From: Anaerolineae bacterium
GTDB lineage: Bacteria; Chloroflexota; Anaerolineae; Fen-1058
DNA: 45,701 bases
Reading direction: 5' to 3'
NCBI GenBank assembly: GCA_003154115.1
Contig: PMCF01000354.1
Location: 1-45,701, forward strand
The notes beneath the pieces were generated by a model. The model saw only the letters and a list, made by a program, of their open reading frames with translations. It was not told where the DNA came from and made no database searches. The translations under genes were made by a program, and so were the position numbers. Below are positions 23,678-32,023 of this stretch, piece by piece (the stretch's first letter is position 1; the number at the start of each line of letters is the position of its first letter).

Positions 23678-25902
23678 CGTACTTCAACCTCAATGGGCAA
23701 CGTGATTTCATTCACCGCCGGGTCGCCATCGATCATTAAGCGTGTACCACCCTCGGGCCGATACAAACCGATCTTGATGGGGTATGTGCCAGCCGCCGCA
23801 GTAACCGGAATCTTTATCACCCGATCGTCGATCACCACTTCGCCGGCATCCCAGAACGAAGTAGGGTACGCGCCGGCCTGCGGCGGATCGTCCTGCTGCG
23901 CTACGATGTGATTCGCCACGTCACGCATTTGCGCGAACACTGTATAGTCGGCCTCCGGGCGACGCAGCGCCTTCCAGGTCAACCGCAGTGCGATGGATTC
24001 GCCGGGGGCCACGGTTGATCGATCGAGCACGTAGCCCAGCAACTCGAATTGATCGCCCAGTCGATGATCCAGCGCATGTTCGATCGGCGGTTCGAGAAAA
24101 CCTGCCGCCGCAATCTTGATCGGCCCTATGAAATTCGTGCCGAGTTGCGATCCGTCCGGCGAAAAGGCAGGCAGGCGTTCATTCGTATGCACATCAATAA
24201 TGCCGACTTCGACTTGATAGACACCGGGCGCCGGCGCGTCGGCGGGAAGCGGCAGGCGCACCACATCGCAAAAAATCGCGTTGGGCTGCCACGTGCTGGT
24301 CGGGTACGAACCCAATCCCGGCAACGTGCGGCGCGTCACTACCACACGATTCTCTGCCCCGACGATCTGCGTCAACACCATTAACGGTCGCGCATCTTGT
24401 TTCAGCGGCTGCCAGCACAACCGCAATGTGGGTTCTTCGCCGGGTTGGGGCCACGGCTCACGCGGCCAATCGATGCGCACCAGTCGCGCCACATCGCCGT
24501 AACGCACATCGATCGATCGGCCGGGCTGTTGCGCTAAATCGGCTTGACTCAACAGCGCAGGGCGCGCATAGGCCGGAGTGAGCCACAAGGGCAGCGCCAC
24601 GATCGACAAGGCCAACATTCCCATGATCGGCAGCGCCGTCCACCGTCGCAGAAAGGCATACCAACCCACGACGATCAAAATCGCAGCCGCGCTGATCGCC
24701 GGAAACAGCAACCGTCCTAATGCCGCGTCCAGCAATTGAATCCAATGCACAAACGCGACGACGATCACCACTAGCCATGCCAGCAAGATCAACAGACCCC
24801 ACCGCTCGCTGCGCCGATCACGATTTGCGATCAACCTGTAGCCCGCGCCCGCCAATCCCACCAGCATCGACAGATCGAGCGCCAGATAAATCCACGCCGG
24901 CGCGATAATGTTGCCCCAGCCAAATGCCAGCCACCACGAATTCAGTGTGCCCGGCACTTGACTCAACGCGGTGCTGAGCGGCAGCAATTCCTTGCGCGCC
25001 CACGGCATCGCCAGATGCGTCGATGTTCCCAACGCATCGCCGAATACCACCGCCGATCGCACGAACCACGGTCCCGTCAACACCAACGCGATCGACAACG
25101 CGACCGCCGCCCATCCCACGCGCACGGAAAACTTCGGTTGCCGTTCGGTCTGAAACACCGCTACCGCCAGCAAAGCAATCGGCCACAGGCCCAGTGCACT
25201 CATTTTGCTCAACGCGGCCAGTCCCAAAGCCAGCCCTAACACGATCACACGCCGCGCCGAGAAACCCTGCCGCATCACGCGGACGGTTATCCACAAGACC
25301 ACCGTACACCACGCGGCGGCGGCGCTGTCGTTGCTGGCCGCGCTGCTGATGAAAATGAACTGTGGCAGAAACGCGACGAACGCCGCCGCCAGTAAAGCGA
25401 CCGGACGCCGATCGGGAAAGATTTCCAGCGCTAACCCATACGTGGCGACCACCGTCAACGCGCCGAAGCACAGCGCCACCAAGCGCGCCACCTGCACCGC
25501 ACGCGCCGTACCCTCAAAAGGAAAGGCGTCGACGACGGCATGCACGAAAACATTTTTGTTGTCGTTCTGCGCTTCACGTGCCTCGAAGGGGAAAACGGGA
25601 TTGTGCGTCAAACGCGTGTGGAGGTCGCTGGTGTCCGGCGCGAAGGTGCGCACGACCAGCGCGGCCAGCGTGTAATACAACGGAGGTTGACTGCTCTCTT
25701 GCGACGGCGCATCATCGCTGATCGAGCGCGGCGCATCGGGATAGCCCTGCCCGTCGACCAGCCGCTTGATGTAGGCCAGATGCCACATCTCATCGGGCTT
25801 CTCGAAGATGGGGGTCGCCAGACTATAGGCCACGCCCAGCACGACAAACAACACCAGCACCGTGCCGATATTCATCAACCGCAGCAGATTAAGACGGCTC
25901 AC
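23674..25902 (-). CDS. GT-C membrane glycosyltransferase-like protein (GT39/DUF2142 type)
   Basis: A GTG at 25902 is selected. It forms a GTGA overlap with the stop of the YfhO-like gene, has GGAG upstream, and gives 742 residues, in line with paralogues. The open frame extends further upstream, but that part is antisense-like sequence inside the YfhO-like gene. The first loop has ATPIFEKPDEMWHLAYIK (29-46), followed by SSQPPLYYTLAAL and FIFISSAASNDSAAA. Two C-terminal beta modules follow the membrane part (WQPLKQDARPLMVLTQIVG..., and DYTVFAQMRD... AYPTSFWDAGE... IGLYRPEGGTRL). Confidence 0.8.
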   Translation of the reverse strand: MSRLNLLRLMNIGTVLVLFVVLGVAYSLATPIFEKPDEMWHLAYIKRLVDGQGYPDAPRSISDDAPSQESSQPPLYYTLAALVVRTFAPDTSDLHTRLTHNPVFPFEAREAQNDNKNVFVHAVVDAFPFEGTARAVQVARLVALCFGALTVVATYGLALEIFPDRRPVALLAAAFVAFLPQFIFISSAASNDSAAAAWCTVVLWITVRVMRQGFSARRVIVLGLALGLAALSKMSALGLWPIALLAVAVFQTERQPKFSVRVGWAAVALSIALVLTGPWFVRSAVVFGDALGTSTHLAMPWARKELLPLSTALSQVPGTLNSWWLAFGWGNIIAPAWIYLALDLSMLVGLAGAGYRLIANRDRRSERWGLLILLAWLVVIVVAFVHWIQLLDAALGRLLFPAISAAAILIVVGWYAFLRRWTALPIMGMLALSIVALPLWLTPAYARPALLSQADLAQQPGRSIDVRYGDVARLVRIDWPREPWPQPGEEPTLRLCWQPLKQDARPLMVLTQIVGAENRVVVTRRTLPGLGSYPTSTWQPNAIFCDVVRLPLPADAPAPGVYQVEVGIIDVHTNERLPAFSPDGSQLGTNFIGPIKIAAAGFLEPPIEHALDHRLGDQFELLGYVLDRSTVAPGESIALRLTWKALRRPEADYTVFAQMRDVANHIVAQQDDPPQAGAYPTSFWDAGEVVIDDRVIKIPVTAAAGTYPIKIGLYRPEGGTRLMIDGDPAVNEITLPIEVEVR

Positions 25903-28175
25903 AATGATGTTCTCCGGAGGGTCGGCCAGATCAGGCAGGCCAGCCAGAACACCAGACCAAGCCCCGCAAGCACACCCCCGACACTTAGCGAGAGGGGCTG
26001 ATAACTCATCTCGACACGTGACTGCCCGGCCGGTAAAGCCACGCCACGCAAAACACCATCCGTCTCGATAAGCGGCGCGGCCACCCCGTTGACGGTCGCC
26101 GTCCAACCGGGATAGTTGACCTCACTCAGAACCAATAAACCGGGTGTCTCAAGATCGATCACGCTGTCAAGGCGATTGGGCGTCACATCCGTGATTGTGA
26201 TCGGTTCTGGCGCGCGATTCAGCGCCACGTCGACAGGCGAACGCGTATAGGCTACACGCCAAGGATCAAAACCCGGTGCGGCCAACGCGGTGAAGATCGC
26301 ATCCCGATCGGGTTGCACTACAACCTCGTGCACGACCCACGCGCGTGGATGCTCCTCGCTCAAACGATACGTGTATGTTGCATCCTTGCCTTCGCCCTGC
26401 TGCGCTAACAACGTCGCATCCACCGGCCGGCCGGTATGATCATCCAATGTACTGCGCCAGGTGACCACATAGCGCACATTCAACAGTTGCCAGCGTATCT
26501 CCCGCGGTACCTGCTTAAGAAAGTCATCGTACTGCGCCACACGGATGGGCGTGACACCGCCGACTTCATTGAAACCGGCCGCGCACGCGGCATGGCCGGG
26601 CAAACGCTGTTCGCTGTGCAGGCGGAAGATTGAATCGGCCGGCGCATCCGCACGAATCGCTTCAAGCGGCGGCTGCACAAGAAACGGATCATACGGTTGG
26701 ACCCAATTCACTGCCCGATTGATGGTGACGAGATCAAGCCCGACAATCGCGATCAGCGCGAGCTCGAGCCAGATCGATCGGGTGGCCCATCTCAAGCGGG
26801 CGGCCAACCAGCCGATCGAGGCAGCCAACCCGATCGAGGTCAACGTCACCCGATCGGCCCAAGTGCGATCGGCGCCCAGCGTGCTCAGGTAAACGATCAA
26901 GACCAGCAGCGCGATCGAGGCCAGCAGCAACCCCATCAAACCATATACTTCACGCGACAACCAGTGCCGTACTCGACGTGACAGGCTGTGCAGCAGCAGA
27001 TCCGCGCCATAAGCCGCCAGCACGGCCAGCGCCCAGCCGACGACGAGCGCGTGCCGTTCCTGACTATGAAAGACGCGGTACCCCGGCGCGAACCAGTAGA
27101 TGCCATCAAACAGTGCGAAGTTATTCCCAAACGAAATCAACACACCCAGCACAGCCACCGCCAGCCAAAACGATACATCGCGTGCGGCCTTATCGCTACC
27201 TTTGCGTCGGATGGCCGACACGCCGATCGCAAAGACCACCAGCGCTAACGGCAAAATGCCGACGTATAAAGGATTGAAATGACTGATCGCATTCGGCACG
27301 ATCACCTGCACGATATCCGACAACGGAAAGCCTGTACCCGCCACGACATAGGGCAGATCGCCGCGCGTGGACAGTCGCGCAAATTCAAATGATGGGATCA
27401 ACTGCACGGCACTCAACAGCACCGCCAGCCCAAATCCACCCACAAACCCAACGCTGGCTTTACGCCATGTTAATCGTTCGCGCCACGCACGGTAGCCAAA
27501 ATAGATCGCGGTCAAATAGAAAATGAAGGTGTAGGTTTGGGGATGCCCGGCCAAAACACTTAGCGCCAGAGCGGCGGCCAACCAGGCCATCGAGCGCGCG
27601 TCGCCGCGGCGTGCCAGGCGTCGCGCCGCCCACAACGCCAGCGGCAACCAGGTCGCTGTTTCCAACACAGCCAATTGCAAGATCGGATAACCGGTGAGAT
27701 AACCGCCAAAGGCAAACACCAAGGCACCGATCAGCGCTGCCGTGCGACTGCGCACTTCACCGCGCATGAAACCATAGGCGAGCAGCGCGGACAGCAACAC
27801 GTGCAGCATCGCCTCCAGCTGCAACGCCTGCAGGGAAAACTGCTGCGCCCCGCTCAGTGCTTGCACGCCGAAGTTCAACAGCGCGGGAGGATAGAACGAG
27901 GCCGACTGTGGATCAGCGACATACGGATAACCACTATCCACACAGGGCAGCCACAACGGCCAGCGGCCCTGCTGCAACTCACTATAACCAAATTGGCGAA
28001 AGGCCAGGAATTGCTGAGTAAAGTCGCCAGGCGCAAACTGCACGCGATCGGCCGCGACGGGCGTGAAGAGTCGCCAAAAAAACAGCAGCCACACAGTCAG
28101 GATGACGAGCAACGCCGCACCATCTCGCAGCCGGCCGCGCGGCAGTTTGATCATGGTTAATCGATCATGGATCAT
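25899..28175 (-). CDS. YfhO-like polytopic membrane protein
   Basis: The 758-residue protein resembles bacterial YfhO-family proteins: a first helix, then QFAPGDFTQQFLAFRQFGY and LWLPCVDSGYPYVADPQ, then SFYPPALLNFG, and roughly twelve helices. The C-terminal 200 residues form an outside domain ending with a final helix (about 733-751). YfhO of Firmicutes is a GT-C-type enzyme linked to glycosylation of lipoteichoic acid. Here it sits within the GT-C array, coupled by an ATGA overlap upstream and a GTGA overlap downstream, so a related function is likely. The ATG at 28175 lies in a heptamer array; an ATG at 28154 is the alternative start. Confidence 0.78.
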   Translation of the reverse strand: MIHDRLTMIKLPRGRLRDGAALLVILTVWLLFFWRLFTPVAADRVQFAPGDFTQQFLAFRQFGYSELQQGRWPLWLPCVDSGYPYVADPQSASFYPPALLNFGVQALSGAQQFSLQALQLEAMLHVLLSALLAYGFMRGEVRSRTAALIGALVFAFGGYLTGYPILQLAVLETATWLPLALWAARRLARRGDARSMAWLAAALALSVLAGHPQTYTFIFYLTAIYFGYRAWRERLTWRKASVGFVGGFGLAVLLSAVQLIPSFEFARLSTRGDLPYVVAGTGFPLSDIVQVIVPNAISHFNPLYVGILPLALVVFAIGVSAIRRKGSDKAARDVSFWLAVAVLGVLISFGNNFALFDGIYWFAPGYRVFHSQERHALVVGWALAVLAAYGADLLLHSLSRRVRHWLSREVYGLMGLLLASIALLVLIVYLSTLGADRTWADRVTLTSIGLAASIGWLAARLRWATRSIWLELALIAIVGLDLVTINRAVNWVQPYDPFLVQPPLEAIRADAPADSIFRLHSEQRLPGHAACAAGFNEVGGVTPIRVAQYDDFLKQVPREIRWQLLNVRYVVTWRSTLDDHTGRPVDATLLAQQGEGKDATYTYRLSEEHPRAWVVHEVVVQPDRDAIFTALAAPGFDPWRVAYTRSPVDVALNRAPEPITITDVTPNRLDSVIDLETPGLLVLSEVNYPGWTATVNGVAAPLIETDGVLRGVALPAGQSRVEMSYQPLSLSVGGVLAGLGLVFWLACLIWPTLRRTSL
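28148..28175. repeat. Heptamer array at the start of the YfhO-like gene
   Basis: Four 7-bp units (28148, 28155, 28162, 28169) ending in CAT or AAT on the plus strand. On the minus strand they supply the two candidate ATG codons (28175 and 28154) and the first residues MIHDRLT, and overlap the stop of the upstream gene. Confidence 0.8.
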
Positions 28176-30526
28176 TTAACTCGCACTTTACCCAGCAGCA
28201 CATAGTTCTCGGTGATGCGGCCATCGTCAGTGACGATGCGCAACCGCTCGAAGTTCTTCTGCGGATCATACACGCCGACTTCGATGTCATACACGCCGAG
28301 GGGCGCGTCCGGGTTGATCTTCAGCTCATACGTATCACTCACCACCTGCCCGATCGACCAGCTGCTTGTCAATGGTTGCAAGGGCTTATCCTGCTGCGCC
28401 CACTTGGTTTCTGGCGGTTGTAGCACATGCGTAAACACGGTGTAATCGACAGGCATCTTCGATCTTCCACGCCAGTACAATGTGAGGAAGATCGATTCGC
28501 TGGGGCCGGCCGCACGCCGATCGAGTGAGTAACCGATCAACTCGATCTGATCGTCCAGATTCACCTGCGTGGGGTTGGGCACTCCACCCGCTTGCGCCAC
28601 GATCTGCACCGATCCAAAGCGCACATTATCGCCGCCGCTTGATGCGGGCAAGCGCTGCTGCGTGGCGAAATCGTACACGCCCACTTCCCACTTCAGCTGA
28701 TCGGGCGCGTAAGCCGTTGAGGGCAGATTCAACACGTAGCGGCTTTCGATCACATCGCCCGGCTTCATCCGTGAGGTCGGCCACAGCCCCTGCCCCGGAT
28801 ACATATCGCGCTGCGCAACCGGGATGTCATATTCACCAAGCAGGTGGACGAAAGTACTGTAATCTTTCTCGATCGGTTTTAACGCTTGCCAATAGAGAGT
28901 AATCTCACTCTGCCCATCCGGCTGAGTCGACGACGATTTCACATCAGCACCGATCAACTTGATCTGATCGCCGAAAGTCACGCCCAACGGAATCTGTGGC
29001 GTCGCAGTACTTACCGGCGCAGTCTGCGCGTAAACGGGCGCAATCGTCGTGAACGGCGCGAGCGCCGACACTACGAACATGAACACGCCCACCAACGCGA
29101 TGAACAGCCTGGCAAAACGCCTCGTGGCAATTGTCGCCAACCCCACTACAAAATAGATCGACCAGGTCGAAATTGCCGAAAAAACCAATCGGCCCTGCGA
29201 CGACCACGTGACGCGCGCCCATTGCGTCAGCAGCGCCACCACAATCACGCCGAACAATCCAACGAGGAACAATGCTGCTCGCCCCTGAATGTAATCACGC
29301 AATTCATGCCAAAAATCACGCCAGCTCAAAATCGGATCTTCGCGGAACCATTGCCACGTCATCGTGACGAAGTAGACGATCACGCCGCTGACGGCCAGCA
29401 CCGCCAATCCATTGAGGATGTGATACCCCCAGTCATCGAGCGGGACATTCACGCCGCCGAATAAGCCCCAGTATGACAGCATAAAACCCCAGCGTTCGCC
29501 CCACAACTGCAACAGCGAAGCGGGTGCCGCGCGCTTGCCCAGCACATCGATGAAGGCACTGATGCCCGTTACATCGCCATAGAGTTGAATGTTGCGGAGG
29601 TACCACCAACCCGCGATGAGCAGCACCGGGATCGCTGTAGCCAATGCGCCGGCCCAAAACTCACGCCACGATCCTTTGCGCCACGCCACAATGATCACTG
29701 CTAATCCCGTAATCGGCAGCAGCGCCAGCGCGCTGGTCTTCGTCAACGCGCCCAGACCCAGCACAATGCCCAGCGGCAGCCAGCGTCCGATGCGATAGAA
29801 AAAGTCCTGCGCAAAGGGCAACTCCCGCTCGGTCGCTTTCTGATCCCTGATCCCTAAGCCCTCATACTCCCGCACTCGCTTCACGATCAACAACAACCCC
29901 AATGAGCATAACGTCATCGTCAAGTTATCGTTGTTCACCGCGCCGCTGATGAAGATGAACATCGGCGTGAAGGCGTTGACGGCCGCGGCCCCCAGCGCGA
30001 GCCACAGCCGATCGGGGAAGAGTTCCAACGCGAGGCGATACGTCAACCACACTGTCACTACGCCCAGCAACACCGACAGCAGACGCGCGAGATGCACGGC
30101 CAACACGGTGCCGCGCCACGGGAACGCTTCAACTGCCGGGTTGTGAACGACGAGGTTGCGATTGCCATCGGGTGTGATGACGCCATTATCGACGTGCGGA
30201 TTCTCCTGCCGCACCTGCGCCATGTCACTCGTATCGATCCAGAACGTGGCCCCGCCCATCAACCAGTAATACAGCGGCGGCTGGCTCGCTTCCTGTTTCC
30301 ACGGTCCCACATTCTTGGCATCCTGCACCGGCAGCGGATTACCTGTGGAGAGCCACTGCACCATGGGGTAATGCCACAACTCGTCGGAGGCTTCGAAGAT
30401 GGGAGTAACGATACTGTAAGTGACGCCAAGCAGCAGGAAGGCAATCAGAATCGTCTTGATACTGAGAAAACGTACTGCGTAGTGCGTAGTGCGTGAAGTC
30501 ATCTTGTCATCTTGTCTTCTTGTCAT
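28172..30526 (-). CDS. GT-C membrane glycosyltransferase-like protein (GT39/DUF2142 type)
   Basis: The 784-residue protein has IVTPIFEASDELWHYPMVQW (39-58), ASQPPLYYWLMGG (80-92), FIFISGAVNNDNLTM and AGWWYLRNIQLYGD, almost the same motifs as the gene at 17157-19493. About ten helices precede two C-terminal beta modules; the second contains DYTVFTHVLQPPETKWAQQD. The start is uncertain because the 5' end lies in an octamer array with several in-frame ATGs (30526, 30502). Residues about 220-229 (YEGLGIRDQK) come from a heptamer array in a cytoplasmic loop and lengthen it relative to paralogues. ATGA overlap with the YfhO-like gene. Confidence 0.8.
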   Translation of the reverse strand: MTRRQDDKMTSRTTHYAVRFLSIKTILIAFLLLGVTYSIVTPIFEASDELWHYPMVQWLSTGNPLPVQDAKNVGPWKQEASQPPLYYWLMGGATFWIDTSDMAQVRQENPHVDNGVITPDGNRNLVVHNPAVEAFPWRGTVLAVHLARLLSVLLGVVTVWLTYRLALELFPDRLWLALGAAAVNAFTPMFIFISGAVNNDNLTMTLCSLGLLLIVKRVREYEGLGIRDQKATERELPFAQDFFYRIGRWLPLGIVLGLGALTKTSALALLPITGLAVIIVAWRKGSWREFWAGALATAIPVLLIAGWWYLRNIQLYGDVTGISAFIDVLGKRAAPASLLQLWGERWGFMLSYWGLFGGVNVPLDDWGYHILNGLAVLAVSGVIVYFVTMTWQWFREDPILSWRDFWHELRDYIQGRAALFLVGLFGVIVVALLTQWARVTWSSQGRLVFSAISTWSIYFVVGLATIATRRFARLFIALVGVFMFVVSALAPFTTIAPVYAQTAPVSTATPQIPLGVTFGDQIKLIGADVKSSSTQPDGQSEITLYWQALKPIEKDYSTFVHLLGEYDIPVAQRDMYPGQGLWPTSRMKPGDVIESRYVLNLPSTAYAPDQLKWEVGVYDFATQQRLPASSGGDNVRFGSVQIVAQAGGVPNPTQVNLDDQIELIGYSLDRRAAGPSESIFLTLYWRGRSKMPVDYTVFTHVLQPPETKWAQQDKPLQPLTSSWSIGQVVSDTYELKINPDAPLGVYDIEVGVYDPQKNFERLRIVTDDGRITENYVLLGKVRVK
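29841..29868. repeat. Heptamer array inside a GT-C gene
   Basis: TGATCCC, TGATCCC, TAAGCCC and a diverged TCATACT (29841-29868). They encode about residues 220-229 of the GT-C protein. The corresponding loop is about 17 residues shorter in the paralogue at 17157-19493. Confidence 0.75.
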
Positions 30527-30532
30527 CTTGTC
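30474..30532. repeat. Heptamer plus octamer arrays at a GT-C gene start
   Basis: Three 7-bp units of the ACTGCGT/AGTGCGT type (30474-30494), then four 8-bp units of the type ATCTTGTC (30501-30532, third unit TTCTTGTC). The arrays cover the junction with the FAD-dependent gene and the first codons of the GT-C gene. Confidence 0.85.
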
Positions 30533-30559
30533 TTACCAACGAAAAAACAGACGACAAAA

Positions 30560-32023
30560 TCAATCTACAGCGCCCGACGGCAGCCGCACTTCTTCATGAT
30601 ACGCCCGCTCGACGTTGACTGACCAGACATCGTGCTGCTCGCCCTGCAGATTTTTCACGGCCAGCATCGCCGTCAACATAGAGTGATCTTGATTGTTGTA
30701 CATATGCAGGCCGTTGCGCCCCACGGTCTGTAAATTGGGGATCGAATCGAGGAAGCCACGAATGCGTTCCAGATATTCCTTGTATTCGCCGGTATAGACC
30801 GGATACGTTTTTAATTGGCGAATGACTGTGCCGCCCGACACGTCGGCGGCCCGCGCCAGTCCCATCGTTTCCAGTTCAGCCGTGCCGAGCTGGATCAACT
30901 CGGCATCGCTCATCCGCCACAGCTCATCGCCTTCGTTGCAAAAGTATTCCAGGCCCAGAAACGTCTTACTGGGATCGGGCACCATTTCCGGACTCCAATT
31001 CTTGAAGTTCTGGACGCGCCCCACCTTCACTTCCGGCGCGTGGATGTAGATCCAGTTATCGGGGAACAGATCGGCTTGATCGACAATCAAGCCCACCGTG
31101 AAATAATCGCGATAAGTCAGCTGCGCCGCGCCAGCGCGAACATCTTGCGGCGCCGGCGGATCGAGTCTGGCGACGAGTTCGCTGATCGGCATCGACGAGA
31201 TAATCGCGTCCGCTTCGATCGGCTCATCGCGCCCATTCGATCGGGCTACCACCCCGATCGCTCTGCCTTCTCGATGCAGCACCTTCATTACGGTCGTGTT
31301 CAAGCGCACTTCGCCGCCGCGCTGCTCGATCAACTGCTGCGTCCGCTCCCACAACATCCCCGGCCCCAAACGTGGATAGTGGAACTGCTCGATCAGCGAC
31401 TTCACATTCTTCGCGCCGCGCGCCCCGAACAATGCGCCCAGCACCGCGCGCGGCAGCGACAGGTTCTGAATGCGTTGGGCCGCCCACTCGGCGCTGAGTT
31501 GCGTACACGGAATGCCCCACACCTTTTCGGTATAAGTCTTGAAGAAGATGCGATACAAGCGCTTTCCAAAACGGTTCGACACCCATTCTTCAAAGGTATT
31601 TTCCTGACGATACGGAAAAATTTTAGAGCGGAAGTAACTCATCAACACCAGGAAACTTTGCCCCACGCCCAACTTCGACAGGGCATCACTAAAGCGCAGC
31701 GGATATAAAATAAATTGGTGGTTGTAGTAGATGCGGCTCAAGCGCGGGCGTAATAAAAAATCGTCGCCCAACACTTCCTGCCAGAACGCCTCCACCTCGT
31801 CCACCTTGGTGAAGAAACGATGTCCGCCGATGTCCAGGCGATAGCCGTTGAAGACTTCGGTGCGCGCGATACCGCCCACGCGTGCGCCCATCTCCAACAC
31901 GATGGGTTTGATACCGATTTTCGCCAGCTCATATGCCGCAGTCAAACCGGCCGGACCGCCGCCGATGACGATGACATTTTTGATTGTTGATTGCTGATTG
32001 TTGATTGCTGATTCGCTCATCAT
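30560..32023 (-). CDS. FAD-dependent oxidoreductase, UDP-galactopyranose mutase / amine-oxidase-like
   Basis: The 487-residue protein has the FAD-binding VIVIGGGPAGLTAAYEL (17-33), VGGIART and DIGGHRFFTK (64-73), a set found in the NAD(P)-binding_8 oxidoreductases annotated near UDP-galactopyranose mutase and protoporphyrinogen oxidase. Further motifs are FKTYTEKVWGIPC and the C-terminal FAD contact GRNGLHMYNNQDHSM. Proteins of this kind in sugar clusters usually modify nucleotide or lipid-linked sugars. Galactofuranose formation is one option but is not shown. It starts with an ATGA overlap on the GT-C gene at 32020. Residues 5-16 (Ser/Gln/Asn-rich) are encoded by a heptamer array, so the true core starts at about residue 16. 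Confidence 0.8.
   Translation of the reverse strand: MMSESAINNQQSTIKNVIVIGGGPAGLTAAYELAKIGIKPIVLEMGARVGGIARTEVFNGYRLDIGGHRFFTKVDEVEAFWQEVLGDDFLLRPRLSRIYYNHQFILYPLRFSDALSKLGVGQSFLVLMSYFRSKIFPYRQENTFEEWVSNRFGKRLYRIFFKTYTEKVWGIPCTQLSAEWAAQRIQNLSLPRAVLGALFGARGAKNVKSLIEQFHYPRLGPGMLWERTQQLIEQRGGEVRLNTTVMKVLHREGRAIGVVARSNGRDEPIEADAIISSMPISELVARLDPPAPQDVRAGAAQLTYRDYFTVGLIVDQADLFPDNWIYIHAPEVKVGRVQNFKNWSPEMVPDPSKTFLGLEYFCNEGDELWRMSDAELIQLGTAELETMGLARAADVSGGTVIRQLKTYPVYTGEYKEYLERIRGFLDSIPNLQTVGRNGLHMYNNQDHSMLTAMLAVKNLQGEQHDVWSVNVERAYHEEVRLPSGAVD
31981..32015. repeat. Heptamer array in the 5' end of the FAD-dependent gene
   Basis: Five contiguous units alternating TGATTGT and TGATTGC (31981-32015, last unit TGATTCG). 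It encodes residues 4-14 of the oxidoreductase, ahead of the first FAD-binding strand. Confidence 0.88.

Noticed and set aside
25903-26106. Longer start for the GT-C gene (810-residue frame)
   Set aside because: The added 68 residues are an out-of-frame reading of the YfhO-like gene; the GTG at 25902 forms a GTGA overlap and matches paralogue length.
30815-31708. 297-residue plus-strand frame within the FAD-dependent gene
   Set aside because: Antisense shadow; the minus-strand frame has clear FAD motifs.
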